This document shows positions 49,486 through 59,108 of a stretch of 64,000 nt of DNA, piece by piece. The DNA is from Parapedobacter soli. Lineage in GTDB: Bacteria; Bacteroidota; Bacteroidia; Sphingobacteriales; Sphingobacteriaceae. The first letter of the stretch is position 1. The number at the start of each line of letters is the position of its first letter. The stretch spans positions 62,001 through 126,000 of the forward strand of contig NZ_JAMXAY010000007.1 in assembly GCF_025460835.1 (NCBI RefSeq), given 5' to 3'. The notes beneath the pieces are model-generated. The model saw only the letters and a list, made by a program, of their open reading frames with translations, did no database searches and was not told the origin of the DNA. The translations under genes and the position numbers were made by a program.

Positions 49486-50484
49486 TTATGTCAACCCGCC
49501 TCCGATGCGTTCCAGCATCGCTTTGGTCTTAGCTATTCCGTCATTTGCCGTAAGGCTATGCCCCTCATACTCGATGCCCACATAACCACTAAACCCTGCG
49601 TCTTTTACCATACTGAGAATACGACCATAGTCAATGCTCGACTCGTTGCCGTCAGCATCGAAATCATACGTTTTCGCACTTATTCCCTTGGCAAAAGGCA
49701 GCAACTCCGCCGTACCTTGGTAGCGGTCATACTCTTCCAAGCACTCCGTTGCCAGGTACGCCTCGATGGTCTGCTCCGCCGGCTCGGTACGCTTGATGCA
49801 GAAATTACCGATATCCGGCAGTGTACCGCAATTGGGAAGCGCCACGGCCTCCATCACGCCGCTTAGCCACTTGCCGTTTGACGAGTAGCCACCGTGGTTT
49901 TCTACAATAACCGAGATACCGTAGTCACCGGCAAATGTCGCAAGTGCGGTGAGGCTTTCGGCGGCGCACCGCGCCACCTCTTCGGCAGTACCCTCCCCAG
50001 CTGCGTTTACCCGGATGGCATGGCAACCCAGGAATTGGGCTGCTTCCACCCATTTGTAATGGTTTTCCACAGCAACCTTTCGCTTGGCTTCGTCGGCATC
50101 GCCCAGGTCTCCTTCCAAGTCGCACATGATCAGTACGCTGGTGATGCCATTGTCATCGCACCGGCCTTTCAAGTCGCCTAGATAGGTCCGGTCGGTAGCC
50201 TTGTCTTTAAAAAATTGGTTGACATACTCGACGGCGTCTACCCCGAAATTTTCCTTCGCATAAAGCGGGAAGTCCAAATGGTCGAGCTGGCCGCCGAAGA
50301 GTGCCCGGTTCAACGACCATTCGGCAAGCGATATCTTAAAGAACAGGTCGCCACCGGTGGTTACTCCCGCCCTTTCCTCCGTTTGCCGGCCATTACATGA
50401 TAGCATGGGCGACAGGATGGGGTAGGCGGCCGCCGCCGCCATACCCATACCCAACTGCTTTACGAATTTTCTTCTGCTGTTCAT
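49486..50484 (-). CDS. Tat-exported sugar phosphate isomerase/epimerase
   Basis: The 332-residue protein starts with a twin-arginine signal (NSRRKFVKQLGMG, then a hydrophobic Ala-rich run) ending in LSC, which suggests a Tat-exported lipoprotein. The body is a xylose-isomerase-like TIM barrel with VIVENHGGYSSNGKW, PDIGNFCIK and the final GYVGIEYEGH metal-site strand. I use the ATG at 50484; longer in-frame starts extend into the SusD coding region. As the last gene of the sigma/FecR/SusC/SusD locus it probably acts on the sugar or keto-sugar that this locus imports. Confidence 0.85.
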   Translation of the reverse strand: MNSRRKFVKQLGMGMAAAAAYPILSPMLSCNGRQTEERAGVTTGGDLFFKISLAEWSLNRALFGGQLDHLDFPLYAKENFGVDAVEYVNQFFKDKATDRTYLGDLKGRCDDNGITSVLIMCDLEGDLGDADEAKRKVAVENHYKWVEAAQFLGCHAIRVNAAGEGTAEEVARCAAESLTALATFAGDYGISVIVENHGGYSSNGKWLSGVMEAVALPNCGTLPDIGNFCIKRTEPAEQTIEAYLATECLEEYDRYQGTAELLPFAKGISAKTYDFDADGNESSIDYGRILSMVKDAGFSGYVGIEYEGHSLTANDGIAKTKAMLERIGGGLT

Positions 50485-50503
50485 TGTTGCAGATTTAATG
50501 ATC

Positions 50504-52219
50504 CTAGTTTTGTACCAACGCCCCCCCACTCCGGTCGATCTGCTCTTGCGGGATGGGGAAGTAGTTGTTCTTTTCCGTGAATTGGAGCCCCCGATAGGAG
50601 CTGATGAGGCTGCCCTCAAAGTTAGAATAACGTTCCAACACTTCCTTAGCTATACCCCAGCGCACCAGGTCGAAGAACCGGTGACCTTCAAGGGCCAGCT
50701 CCAACCGGCGCTCAAAGCGGATGGCATTCAGCGCGTATGCTTTGTCGGGGAACGCTGGGTAGGGCTGCACATTGTAGGCGGCTACGGGGGTACCCCCTAC
50801 CGATTTAGGCGGCAGCTTAGCTGCCCTGGCACGCACGTTATTCACCCGCGCCAGCGCGTATGCCAGATCGCCCGTTTCCGCTGCACACTCCGCGGCCATC
50901 AGGTACACATCGGCCAAACGGATGATATTTACGTTCAACGACGTAACGTAGTTGGTACCGCCCGATTGTGTGTTACCCGGGAAATCCGCTTGGTCAATCA
51001 TATGTTTATAACCTACAAAGGGCCCTCCAAACGCGGGGTCGCGCAGCCACGGGTCACCCGGCATAATGCCCCAATCGTGGTACGGAACCCCTCTGCGCCC
51101 AACGGTGTAGTCGACCCGCGGATCGATAGCCAGCGTATTATCTACCGTATAATCATCCTTGGCATCACCTGTAAGGCCAAAGTCAGACGTATAGGGGTTG
51201 GTCTGGAAGGAGCCGTCGAGCATGGGCAGCCCCTGGGCTGTTACCCTGAACGAGTTGACCAGGTCAAAGCTGGGGTTGAAAAACCCGCAGCAGTTTGCCG
51301 GGGCCGAACCGTACAATCCGCCGAGCATGTCGCCCACATTCGCATTGTCGCCACCGCCATCGGGGTTGATGGCGTGTTGCGCCGCAAAAATAGACTCCGG
51401 TCCGTTCTCCGTATTCACATCAAAGTTATCCAAGAACGGGAGTCCTTCCAAATCCGGCCGCGCAGCGATCACCTCTTTAAAGAGTGTCAGGGCCTCGGCG
51501 TACTTCTGTTGGTAAAGGTACACCTTACCGAGGTACGATTTTGCTGCAATCTGGTTTACCCGGCCCGCGTCGCCCAGGGGTGGGTTTCCATCGGACGAGA
51601 GGTTTTGTACCGCGAATTGGAAATCGGCTTCTATCATCGGTAACACATCTATATTGTTGGGTACCTGTGCCGCATCGGTGGTAGACACCGTCTCGTCGAT
51701 GTAGGGAATGTTCTTAAACACCCGCCACAGGAAGAAATAGTAATGCCCCCGGAGCATCTTAGCCTCGGCTTCGATCTCCTTGGCCCGCTGTTCCGAAAAT
51801 TTATCGTTGGCAGTTTCCTGCACCACCTTGAGCTGCCGGAGCGTGGTATTGCAACGGGTCACACCTTCGTAATAATTGTTCCACATGGTAGACAAATGTT
51901 CATTTACGCTGATGGCCGTGTGCATCTCGATATCGAACATTACCGCCTGGTCAGCCAGTTCACTGCCTTTATGTGCGTTATCGGCTGCCACCTCGCCAAA
52001 GAGCCACTGGCTGGGAGCTGCGGCATAGTTTCCCCATGTACCATTGCGGTTGCCGTTCATCAAGCCATAGGCCCCGGTAAGCAGCCACTCAACCGCCTTG
52101 GTATTCTGCACCTGCTCATCAGCCAATTGACCCTGCGGGCTCCGTTCCAAGAAACTGTCGCTACAGGCTCCCACAGCCAACAGTACAATCAATGCGGATA
52201 TTTTATAGTATAATTTCAT
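50504..52219 (-). CDS. SusD/RagB family outer-membrane lipoprotein
   Basis: The 571-residue glycan-binding lid protein partners with the SusC porin downstream of nutrient capture at the cell surface. It has a lipoprotein signal (ending AVGAC), an early SFLERSPQGQLADEQ segment, TPR-like helices and the C-terminal SusD signature (ALNAIRFERRLELALEGHRF, FDLVRWG, then NYFPIPQEQIDRS). The length is typical. It sits 42 bases after SusC and 19 bases before the isomerase. The ligand is unknown. Confidence 0.95.
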   Translation of the reverse strand: MKLYYKISALIVLLAVGACSDSFLERSPQGQLADEQVQNTKAVEWLLTGAYGLMNGNRNGTWGNYAAAPSQWLFGEVAADNAHKGSELADQAVMFDIEMHTAISVNEHLSTMWNNYYEGVTRCNTTLRQLKVVQETANDKFSEQRAKEIEAEAKMLRGHYYFFLWRVFKNIPYIDETVSTTDAAQVPNNIDVLPMIEADFQFAVQNLSSDGNPPLGDAGRVNQIAAKSYLGKVYLYQQKYAEALTLFKEVIAARPDLEGLPFLDNFDVNTENGPESIFAAQHAINPDGGGDNANVGDMLGGLYGSAPANCCGFFNPSFDLVNSFRVTAQGLPMLDGSFQTNPYTSDFGLTGDAKDDYTVDNTLAIDPRVDYTVGRRGVPYHDWGIMPGDPWLRDPAFGGPFVGYKHMIDQADFPGNTQSGGTNYVTSLNVNIIRLADVYLMAAECAAETGDLAYALARVNNVRARAAKLPPKSVGGTPVAAYNVQPYPAFPDKAYALNAIRFERRLELALEGHRFFDLVRWGIAKEVLERYSNFEGSLISSYRGLQFTEKNNYFPIPQEQIDRSGGALVQN

Positions 52220-52261
52220 CTCTTTATTATTTAATGGTTTGAAATATGCTAATACCGTTTG

Positions 52262-55200
52262 CTAAAAAGTAACGCTTAACCCCAACAGGTACTGCCGCGG
52301 CACGGGGTAAACCCCCATATCCACGCCCGGTGCTGAGAAATCAGACGAGTATTGGCTCACTTCGGGGTCCATACCGCTGTAACCGGTAATGGTGAAGAGG
52401 TTGGTTACACTGCCGTATACACGAAGGTTGGATACTTTACCGGCAAACATCCGTTGCGTGGGCAGCGTGTAGCCTACCTGTAGGTTGCGCATACGGAAAA
52501 AGCTGCCATCCTGCACGTAGTAGCTGGACGATTGGTACTCGATGGTCGGCGCATTGGCATTTGCCGACGGCATCATGCTGGTGGGGTTACTTGGGCTCCA
52601 TGCGTCGAGCACACGCGTACTCACGGCACCGGGGAATGCATAAAAGTCGGTATACTGCCGCGTGAGGTCGAACAGGTCATTGCCCTGCGAACCATTGAAA
52701 AACATACTGATATCAAACCGCTTGTAGGCGGCATTCAGGCTCAGCGAATAGATGAAATCGGGATGCGGATTACCGATTACCGTGCGGTCGGCACCATCAA
52801 TTATGCCGTCTGGCGCGCCATCCGGGCCGGACACATCGGCAAACTTAAAGCCTCCTACCCGGGCACCGTCGTACGACGGGCTATTGGCGATATCGGCTTC
52901 ATTCTGGTAGATACCGGCTACCTGATAACCATAGAAAGAACCAAAGGGGGCCCCCGCCTTTAAGATGGAAGTGGTTACCCCACGCAGCGTCAGATAGGGC
53001 TGCTCCGTAACCGATGGTGCCAGTTGGATGATATCATTGGTATACTTGGAGAAGAAAGCCCCCACATCAAACTGGAATGCGCCTTCTTCAGTGCCGGCCG
53101 TATAATGGTAGTTCAACGCCACCTCGAAACCGGTATTCTGCATATCACCGGAATTGATGAACGGCGATGAGCCTGTACCTACGGCTGCGGCAGGCTGCGG
53201 GACAGGATACAGCACGCCTTCGGTACGCCGATCGAACCAGTCGATCGCCCCGTCGATGCGATTATTAAACAGCGTGAAGTCGAGGCCTACGTTTACCGAT
53301 TTGGCTTCCTCCCACTTTACGCCCTGGTTGTCGTAGTTGCTGGTCCACAACCCGCTGGCTAGTTCATTGCCACCGGTGATGGGGTAGAACGAATAGTTGA
53401 TTGCAGAGGCATACCTTCTCACAAACTGGAAGGTGGGGATACGCTGGTTGCCGGTAACACCGTAGCCGGCTCTGAACTTCAGATCGTCCAACCAGGTAAC
53501 GGTATTCATGAAATCTTCATTAGATACCCGCCAGGCTACACTGGCGGCCGGGAAGGTGCCGAAGCGGTTTTCCGGCCCGAAGTTAGACGACCCATCTCGG
53601 CGTACCGTAGCCGACAATAGGTACCGGTCGTCAAACGAGTAGTCAACCCGCCCGAAAACGGAGAAAAGTGACCCTTCCGACCCCTGGCTGCCAGCACTGG
53701 TGTTTGCCGCCGTGTTGAGGTAGTAATAATTCATGTCGCCGGCAACAAAAAATTCGTTACCGTTGCCGTTCAGCTGGTGCCATTTCGATTCCACCGCTTC
53801 CGTGCCCAACAGCACGGTAAGGTCGTGCACATTGCTGAAGGTATTCTTATAGGTAGCCGTGTTAGACCACGTCCATTCGGAGTTGTACCCTTGGTACTCA
53901 CCCAGCGTGTTGTTCGTAAAACTACCTTCGGAACGCTCCGGATTTGGATAGCCGATGGAAACACCATGGTAGTTTTCATAACGCAGGCCGAACGTGGTCC
54001 GGAAATTAAGCCCTTTCACCAATTCGATATCGGCAAAGGTGCTTCCGAAAAACTGGCCGCTCTTGCCGACGTTGTCTTTGGAACGGTACAACACCGAAAG
54101 GGGGTTATCAGCATTCCCCATTTTGTTGCCGCGGGTACCTGCGAAATTACCCATGATATCGTATACCGGGATGATGGTCTGTATCCGATAGGCCCACCCA
54201 ATGGGCGATGCCTCCCCTTGGTAAGACCCCGAGGTGTTTTCGTTTACGCCAAACCCATTTCCACTGGTATATGAATATTGCATATTCTCACCCAGTGTAA
54301 CCCGATCATCAAAAAACTTGAACTGGGTGTTACTACGGATGGTAAACCGCTCAAAACCGGTGTACTTGTACGTACCTTCCTGTTTAAAGGCTCCGCCGCT
54401 TATCGCATAGGTCGCTTTTTCACTACCCCCCATAATACTTAGCTGATAATTTTGCATAGGAGCATCGCGGGTGATGACATCAAACCAATTGGTACCCGCT
54501 TGGTTGGCTTTGGTGATTTGGTAAAACTGAGCAGCGTCCATACTGTAATTGTATTTAGCTGGATCGGCATCCGCAGCGGTGACGTCATGTCCGGTGGCCG
54601 ACCCTGCCAGGAGGTACTCCGGCAGCGTGGGATGGTCGGGATCCGATCCGTAGTTTGTGCCGGTGGTCTCACTGGTTCCCGGGGTTTGGCCGGCATTCCT
54701 AAAGCGCTCGTAAACGTACTCTCCAAACTGCATGGGGTTCAAAAATTCGGGGAAACGGCTCCGGTTGGGCTGCTGCGTGCCATAATAGGTATCGAACGTG
54801 ATTCTGGGTGTACCCTGCACCCCTTTCCGTGTACTGATGATCACGACACCGTTGTTGGCGCGGGCACCGTAGATGGAAGCTGCCGACGCGTCTTTCAGCA
54901 CCTGCATGCTTTCAATGTCGCTGGCATTCAGCCAGCCCAGCTTACCTTCGTAGGGCATGCCATCGATGATGTACAGCGGATCGTTGTTATTAATGGTGCT
55001 GAATCCCCTGATGCGTATCTGTGGCGTGGCGCCCGGCGCGCCGGTATTGATAACCTGCACCCCGGTAGCCTTTCCCTGCAGGGCCTCGATGGGGCTGGCT
55101 GCCGGCTGCTGCTTCAGGTCTTTCACATCCACTACTGCCACCGAACCCGTTACGTCCTTCCTGAGCTGTGTACCGTAGCCCACCACCACCACTTCATCCA

Positions 55201-55804
55201 AGGTGCTGAGCGATACTTTCAGGGCGATGTCGTAAATACGGCGGTTAGCATCCACCACAAATTCCTGGGCAGCGAAACCGATGTAGCTCACTTCCACGGT
55301 TTCATTCGGCGTCGCAGCCAGCGAAAACTGGCCGTTGTCGTCGGTACTGGTACCGCGGGTAGTTCCTTTTACCTTGACAGCCGCACCCAATATAGGCATG
55401 CCGCTACTGGCATCGGTAACCTTACCCGTGATGGTAATTTCTTGAAAAACACTGAAAAGCAGTATTTTATCGTGTTCCACACGGTAATCAATGCCAATAG
55501 GCTTAAAGACGGCATGGAGTACGGTGGACAGGTCGCCCTCAAGTGATGCGACCTTGATTTTTCGGTCGGTCTTGATAGCCGATGAACTGTAGATAAACTG
55601 GGCACCAGATTGCACTGCAAGCGTCGTGATCAGCTCTTTGATCGTGGTGCGTTTGCCTGATAGCGCTATCTGCTTATCAAGCGCGCCCTGGGCATCTACC
55701 TCAGTTGCGTGACTTGTAAATACGACTATTGAAGTGATTAGGGCGTATAAAAAGGTTAGCCTCATCGCAGTTTTGGTTAACGCAATAATTCGATCTTTTT
55801 TCAT
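52262..55804 (-). CDS. SusC/RagA TonB-dependent receptor with N-terminal STN domain
   Basis: The 1180-residue outer-membrane transporter imports a ligand using TonB energy. Order: signal peptide, STN domain (about residues 45-115, which contacts the FecR anti-sigma factor), carboxypeptidase-regulatory-like beta domain (about 125-205, ITGKVTDASSGMPILGAAVK), plug (about 215-330; TonB-linked signature GYGTQLRKDVTGSVAVVD and SIYGARANNGVVIISTRKG) and a barrel to the end (RQYLLGLSVTF). The start is ATG 55804; the upstream TTG at 55831 is unlikely. The STN domain and the adjacent sigma/FecR genes indicate transenvelope induction by its own ligand. Confidence 0.95.
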   Translation of the reverse strand: MKKDRIIALTKTAMRLTFLYALITSIVVFTSHATEVDAQGALDKQIALSGKRTTIKELITTLAVQSGAQFIYSSSAIKTDRKIKVASLEGDLSTVLHAVFKPIGIDYRVEHDKILLFSVFQEITITGKVTDASSGMPILGAAVKVKGTTRGTSTDDNGQFSLAATPNETVEVSYIGFAAQEFVVDANRRIYDIALKVSLSTLDEVVVVGYGTQLRKDVTGSVAVVDVKDLKQQPAASPIEALQGKATGVQVINTGAPGATPQIRIRGFSTINNNDPLYIIDGMPYEGKLGWLNASDIESMQVLKDASAASIYGARANNGVVIISTRKGVQGTPRITFDTYYGTQQPNRSRFPEFLNPMQFGEYVYERFRNAGQTPGTSETTGTNYGSDPDHPTLPEYLLAGSATGHDVTAADADPAKYNYSMDAAQFYQITKANQAGTNWFDVITRDAPMQNYQLSIMGGSEKATYAISGGAFKQEGTYKYTGFERFTIRSNTQFKFFDDRVTLGENMQYSYTSGNGFGVNENTSGSYQGEASPIGWAYRIQTIIPVYDIMGNFAGTRGNKMGNADNPLSVLYRSKDNVGKSGQFFGSTFADIELVKGLNFRTTFGLRYENYHGVSIGYPNPERSEGSFTNNTLGEYQGYNSEWTWSNTATYKNTFSNVHDLTVLLGTEAVESKWHQLNGNGNEFFVAGDMNYYYLNTAANTSAGSQGSEGSLFSVFGRVDYSFDDRYLLSATVRRDGSSNFGPENRFGTFPAASVAWRVSNEDFMNTVTWLDDLKFRAGYGVTGNQRIPTFQFVRRYASAINYSFYPITGGNELASGLWTSNYDNQGVKWEEAKSVNVGLDFTLFNNRIDGAIDWFDRRTEGVLYPVPQPAAAVGTGSSPFINSGDMQNTGFEVALNYHYTAGTEEGAFQFDVGAFFSKYTNDIIQLAPSVTEQPYLTLRGVTTSILKAGAPFGSFYGYQVAGIYQNEADIANSPSYDGARVGGFKFADVSGPDGAPDGIIDGADRTVIGNPHPDFIYSLSLNAAYKRFDISMFFNGSQGNDLFDLTRQYTDFYAFPGAVSTRVLDAWSPSNPTSMMPSANANAPTIEYQSSSYYVQDGSFFRMRNLQVGYTLPTQRMFAGKVSNLRVYGSVTNLFTITGYSGMDPEVSQYSSDFSAPGVDMGVYPVPRQYLLGLSVTF

Positions 55805-55884
55805 ACTTTTGAAAAGTTTATAGTTCGTCAAACGTTTTTATTGGACTGTAAATTCACCGCGAACATTCGTGTTCGGGGCTATCA

Positions 55885-55914
55885 CCGGCAATACCCCCAT
55901 ATTGCCGGTTTTTT
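55885..55914. other. Stable hairpin in the leader of the SusC gene
   Basis: CCGGCAATA (55885-55893) and TATTGCCGG (55900-55908) form a 9-bp stem. On the plus strand a T-run follows, so the form is a terminator for rightward transcription, but no rightward gene precedes it. On the minus strand it would lie in the susC leader or between fecR and susC. The other parts of this 278-base gap show no clear promoter. Confidence 0.6.
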
Positions 55915-56082
55915 GTGGTTATGTTTTTGATTTTTTCATATTTGTTTATTATGGTTCAACTTCATTGGTAGTAGCGCCGGGCAACGTTTGCGTTGTTCCC
56001 AAAAATGGCTACGTCGGGGCCTTGTGTGTGTAAACGGTGTGTTTTGCGTGTTTGGTCATAACATAGTCGGGTTCAATTGTGG

Positions 56083-57126
56083 TCAGTATGGTTTGCGTTT
56101 CAGGAAAATCGTGGTGCCTGCCACCTCATACCGCGTGTCGGTAACCGTGCAGATGATATCCAGCTGTTTGAATAGTCCGATGCCACTGATGTCGCCCGTG
56201 AAGGTAGTGTGTGACAAATCGCTATCGGCCACAACATCCAGGGCGTACAACTCGCTCAAGGTTTCAGCCAACGAAGTTATCGGGATGTCCTGGTAGGTTT
56301 CGTGGCGGACTGCATCCACATGTTCCCTTACCGGCAGCGGGTTCTCCGTAACCGTCTCTTCCAGCTTCTTTGCTGACAATACGGCCCGCTGGTTGGTGGT
56401 AAGCGAAGCTTTTTTTGGCGTGGACAGGATGCGTTGCACCACATTACGTTGTCCTACATTGTAAAAAACATCTACCTTTCCCGAATACACGATGACTTCG
56501 CCCTTAGCGTTGCCTCTAGGTGCTTTGATCTTGAATTTTGTACCTAACACCTTTGTGATCATGCCTTCATGGAACACCCAGAACGACCGCTCCTTGTTTG
56601 GTGCCACCGAAAAAAACGCATCCCCTACCAGTCGGACCTCCCGGCAGTGCCCGCTGAACTGCTTCGGGTAATGGAGCTCAGCCCCGGGGTACAGCTCGAC
56701 CAGCGACTCATCCGCAAGGATAATATTCATGCGGCGGTCGGTATCGTTCTTCGCCACGACGATGTTGCTATCCAACGTACCGTTGGCGGTAAACGACGGC
56801 ACAATCGGATATAGGTACACACGAAGGTAAGCGATGGCACCGACAGCCACGAACAAGGCAACGGATGCGGCTACCAACAGACGGCGGAAGCGCCTCGACC
56901 CCGCTAATGGTCGGCGGGCCGAATGCGGAGCTACACCATCGGTGATTCGCCCGTGTATTTTCTGCCACATAGCATCTTCCAAAGCCGCTAAATTCGATAC
57001 ACTGATTTCGTGTTTATCGTCGGCCTCCAGCATGTGGTACCAGTGGTCTACCAGCCGTTCTTCCGCTGGTGTGCACCGGCCATCGAGGTAACGTTGCAGT
57101 AATTGATGAAAACTTTCCCTACCCAT
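56083..57126 (-). CDS. FecR-family anti-sigma factor
   Basis: The 347-residue inner-membrane regulator has an N-terminal cytoplasmic sigma-binding helical region (residues 1-75), one membrane helix (about 83-104), a periplasmic FecR domain (about 115-225: NIILADESLVELYPGAELH, VRLVGDAFFSV, FKIKAPRGNAKGEVIVYSGK) and a C-terminal STN-like/DUF4974 domain (about 270-345). It passes the signal from the SusC STN domain to the sigma factor encoded 70 bases upstream. Confidence 0.93.
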   Translation of the reverse strand: MGRESFHQLLQRYLDGRCTPAEERLVDHWYHMLEADDKHEISVSNLAALEDAMWQKIHGRITDGVAPHSARRPLAGSRRFRRLLVAASVALFVAVGAIAYLRVYLYPIVPSFTANGTLDSNIVVAKNDTDRRMNIILADESLVELYPGAELHYPKQFSGHCREVRLVGDAFFSVAPNKERSFWVFHEGMITKVLGTKFKIKAPRGNAKGEVIVYSGKVDVFYNVGQRNVVQRILSTPKKASLTTNQRAVLSAKKLEETVTENPLPVREHVDAVRHETYQDIPITSLAETLSELYALDVVADSDLSHTTFTGDISGIGLFKQLDIICTVTDTRYEVAGTTIFLKRKPY

Positions 57127-57196
57127 ATTCCACAGGTGCTTATTAACCCGTTCAATAGTATAGTCTACCGAACCGGTTCAATCCCTAAAAAGTTTT

Positions 57197-57781
57197 TCAG
57201 AAAAATAGGAAGAAGAGAGAAACGGACACAAGAAAATCTTTCAGCACGAGCCTCAACATTTTGAGCGACTGCGTAATATGGTATTCAACTGCCTTTTCCG
57301 ACAGGTTGAGTTCATTCGCTATTTCTTTGACGGAATAATGCTCAGAGCGGCTCAAGGTATAAACGGTCTTGGTTTTGGGAGGCATCATGGCCACACCCTT
57401 CTCAATGGCTTCGTTGAGCTCTTTGATGTGCATCGATACTTCCACCGGATTATGCCGCTCCTGGTCGTCTTCGCGTAAATGAAACGCATAGGCTTCTTCG
57501 TGCATCTGCGCCCTCAGGTAAGTGATAAACTGAAAGCGCACCGCCGAATAGAGGTATGCGCCAATGTGCTGGATGTTGGCTGTTTTCCGTTTTTCCCACA
57601 ACGATACGAAAACACTCTGGGTAATGTCTTCCGCCAATTTCGCGTCGCACGACCGGCGCACGACCTGCATATAGCAGCGCTGCCAATAGCGTCTATACAA
57701 CTTTTCGAAGGCCACCTGGTCGTCCTTCTTTATACGCTCAAGTAATTCCGTGTCTTTATCGAGTATAGATTCGTTCAACAA
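57197..57781 (-). CDS. ECF RNA polymerase sigma factor (SusC/FecR-associated)
   Basis: The 194-residue sigma-70 family protein has region 2 (VAFEKLYRRYWQRCYMQVV; AEDITQSVFVSLWEKR) and region 4 (MPPKTKTVYTLSRSEHYSVK; ANELNLSEKAVEYHITQSL). It should transcribe the downstream SusC/SusD genes when FecR releases it. No ATG precedes region 2, so it starts with TTG (57779-57781, or the next TTG). The last 12 residues are strongly hydrophobic (LVSVSLFFLFF), which could promote membrane contact. A consensus promoter lies upstream. Confidence 0.93.
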   Translation of the reverse strand: MLNESILDKDTELLERIKKDDQVAFEKLYRRYWQRCYMQVVRRSCDAKLAEDITQSVFVSLWEKRKTANIQHIGAYLYSAVRFQFITYLRAQMHEEAYAFHLREDDQERHNPVEVSMHIKELNEAIEKGVAMMPPKTKTVYTLSRSEHYSVKEIANELNLSEKAVEYHITQSLKMLRLVLKDFLVSVSLFFLFF

Positions 57782-57806
57782 GGCTCTTTCTGTTAATTGG
57801 CTGAGA

Positions 57807-57838
57807 CAAACGTAATGATTCGATTACATTTATACAAA
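57807..57838 (-). promoter_or_regulatory. Promoter of the ECF sigma factor gene
   Basis: On the minus strand TTTG (57835-57838) is followed by a 20-base spacer and TACGTTTG (57807-57814), an excellent housekeeping-sigma match. The predicted leader is about 20 bases. The -33 box is part of a CAAATATTTG palindrome (57835-57844) shared with the divergent side. Confidence 0.75.
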
Positions 57839-57870
57839 TATTTGCTGAATATTTACCTCCATACATTTCC

Positions 57871-57878
57871 TATCTTTG
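57871..57878 (+). promoter_or_regulatory. -7 element of the PQQ-type sugar dehydrogenase gene
   Basis: TATCTTTG ends only four bases before the ATG at 57883, so the transcript would be leaderless at that codon or have a leader of about 20 bases to the ATG at 57904. The -33 box is not well placed. Confidence 0.55.
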
Positions 57879-57882
57879 ACGG

Positions 57883-59061
57883 ATGAAAGTGTTTGACGAT
57901 CATATGATCCCTCAAAAAACATTGCGGCTACTCATTGCGCTTGCCGCCGGCACCTTATTCCTATGCTGCACGGGCAGCGGCCGCGGAGGCGGCAATACGT
58001 CGCTTCGGACCGGGCAGCCCATACCTTCAGAAAGCGGCACTTTTTATCTCGACACACTGTATTCGGGGTTGGACAACCCGTGGGGCATGGCATGGCTGCA
58101 AGATGGCCGGATGCTGGTAACCGAGCGGAAAGGCGAAATACTGATTTTTGAAGACGACCGGTACAGCGGCGAGAAACTAAAGGGTTTCCCACAAACCTAC
58201 GAGCGCGGCCAGGGTGGTCTGCTAGACATCCAGCCCCACCCGCACTATGCGGAAAACGGATGGATTTATGCAACCTACGCCAAGCCGGGGGCGGGGGGCG
58301 GTAGCACCACGTTAATACGGTTCCGCCTGTCCGGCAATGACATCACCGATCTGAAAACCTTGTACGAAACGACTCCCCTGTCCACCGCTGGCGTACATTT
58401 CGGTAGCCGCATTATTTTTGACAACGACGGCTACCTCTACTTCAGCACAGGCGAACGCGGCGCTAAAGAACATGCACAGAACCTGGCAAATGACATGGGC
58501 AAAATACACCGGCTGCACGACGACGGGCGCATACCGGCCGACAACCCCTTTGTAGATACGCCACTTGCAAAGCCCAGCATTTGGTCTTATGGCCACCGCA
58601 ATGTGCAGGGCATGGCCTATGATAGCACTCACAACGTGATCTATGCCACCGAGCACGGCCCGCGGGGGGGCGACGAGCTGAACATCATCGAAAAGGGGAA
58701 AAACTACGGCTGGCCGGTGATTACATACGGCATCGATTATAGTGGAGCCATCATCTCGGTACTCACCGAAAAAGAAGGCATGGAGCAGCCAATCCATTAT
58801 TGGACCCCTTCTTTAGCTACCTGCGGACTGCTTTTCTATACAGGCGATAAGTTTGCCGGATGGCAGGGCAATCTGTTTGCCGGTGCGCTGGCACTGACCC
58901 ATGTAGCGCGCATAGAGCTGAGAAACGGCAACTATGCCCATGAGGAAAAATTGCTGCAGGGCATCGGCCGCGTAAGGCATATTGCACAAAGCGCCGACGG
59001 CTATATTTACGTGCTCACCGAAGGCCCCGGAATGCTCCTCAAACTAATTCCGGCGGAATAA
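57883..59061 (+). CDS. PQQ-dependent sugar dehydrogenase (soluble glucose dehydrogenase-like)
   Basis: The protein is a six-bladed propeller of the glucose/sorbosone dehydrogenase family that oxidises aldoses in the periplasm with PQQ. Motifs include DNPWGMAWLQDGRMLVTER, GGLLDIQPHPHYAENGWIY, STGERGAKEHAQ, TEHGPRGGDELN and a late GLLFYTGDKF. A lipoprotein-like signal ends at LFLCC. The start is either ATG 57883 (392 residues, leaderless) or ATG 57904 (385 residues, cleaner signal peptide); I list the first. It is divergent from the sigma factor gene. No PQQ biosynthesis genes are in the window. Confidence 0.85.
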   Translation: MKVFDDHMIPQKTLRLLIALAAGTLFLCCTGSGRGGGNTSLRTGQPIPSESGTFYLDTLYSGLDNPWGMAWLQDGRMLVTERKGEILIFEDDRYSGEKLKGFPQTYERGQGGLLDIQPHPHYAENGWIYATYAKPGAGGGSTTLIRFRLSGNDITDLKTLYETTPLSTAGVHFGSRIIFDNDGYLYFSTGERGAKEHAQNLANDMGKIHRLHDDGRIPADNPFVDTPLAKPSIWSYGHRNVQGMAYDSTHNVIYATEHGPRGGDELNIIEKGKNYGWPVITYGIDYSGAIISVLTEKEGMEQPIHYWTPSLATCGLLFYTGDKFAGWQGNLFAGALALTHVARIELRNGNYAHEEKLLQGIGRVRHIAQSADGYIYVLTEGPGMLLKLIPAE

Positions 59062-59095
59062 GTCGCATAGCGTTCTGCGATTGTCAAAAACTGCG

Positions 59096-59103
59096 TATCT
59101 TTG
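59096..59103 (+). promoter_or_regulatory. -7 element of mqnC
   Basis: TATCTTTG ends five bases before the mqnC ATG at 59109, implying a leaderless or near-leaderless transcript. It lies 34 bases after the stop of the sugar dehydrogenase gene, so mqnC-scpB has its own promoter. Confidence 0.6.
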
Positions 59104-59108
59104 CTATC

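Noticed and set aside
50498-51643. Rightward 381-codon frame opposite the SusD gene
   Set aside because: It is a mirror of the SusD coding sequence with no domain. A similar frame opposite SusC (54452-55546) was rejected for the same reason.
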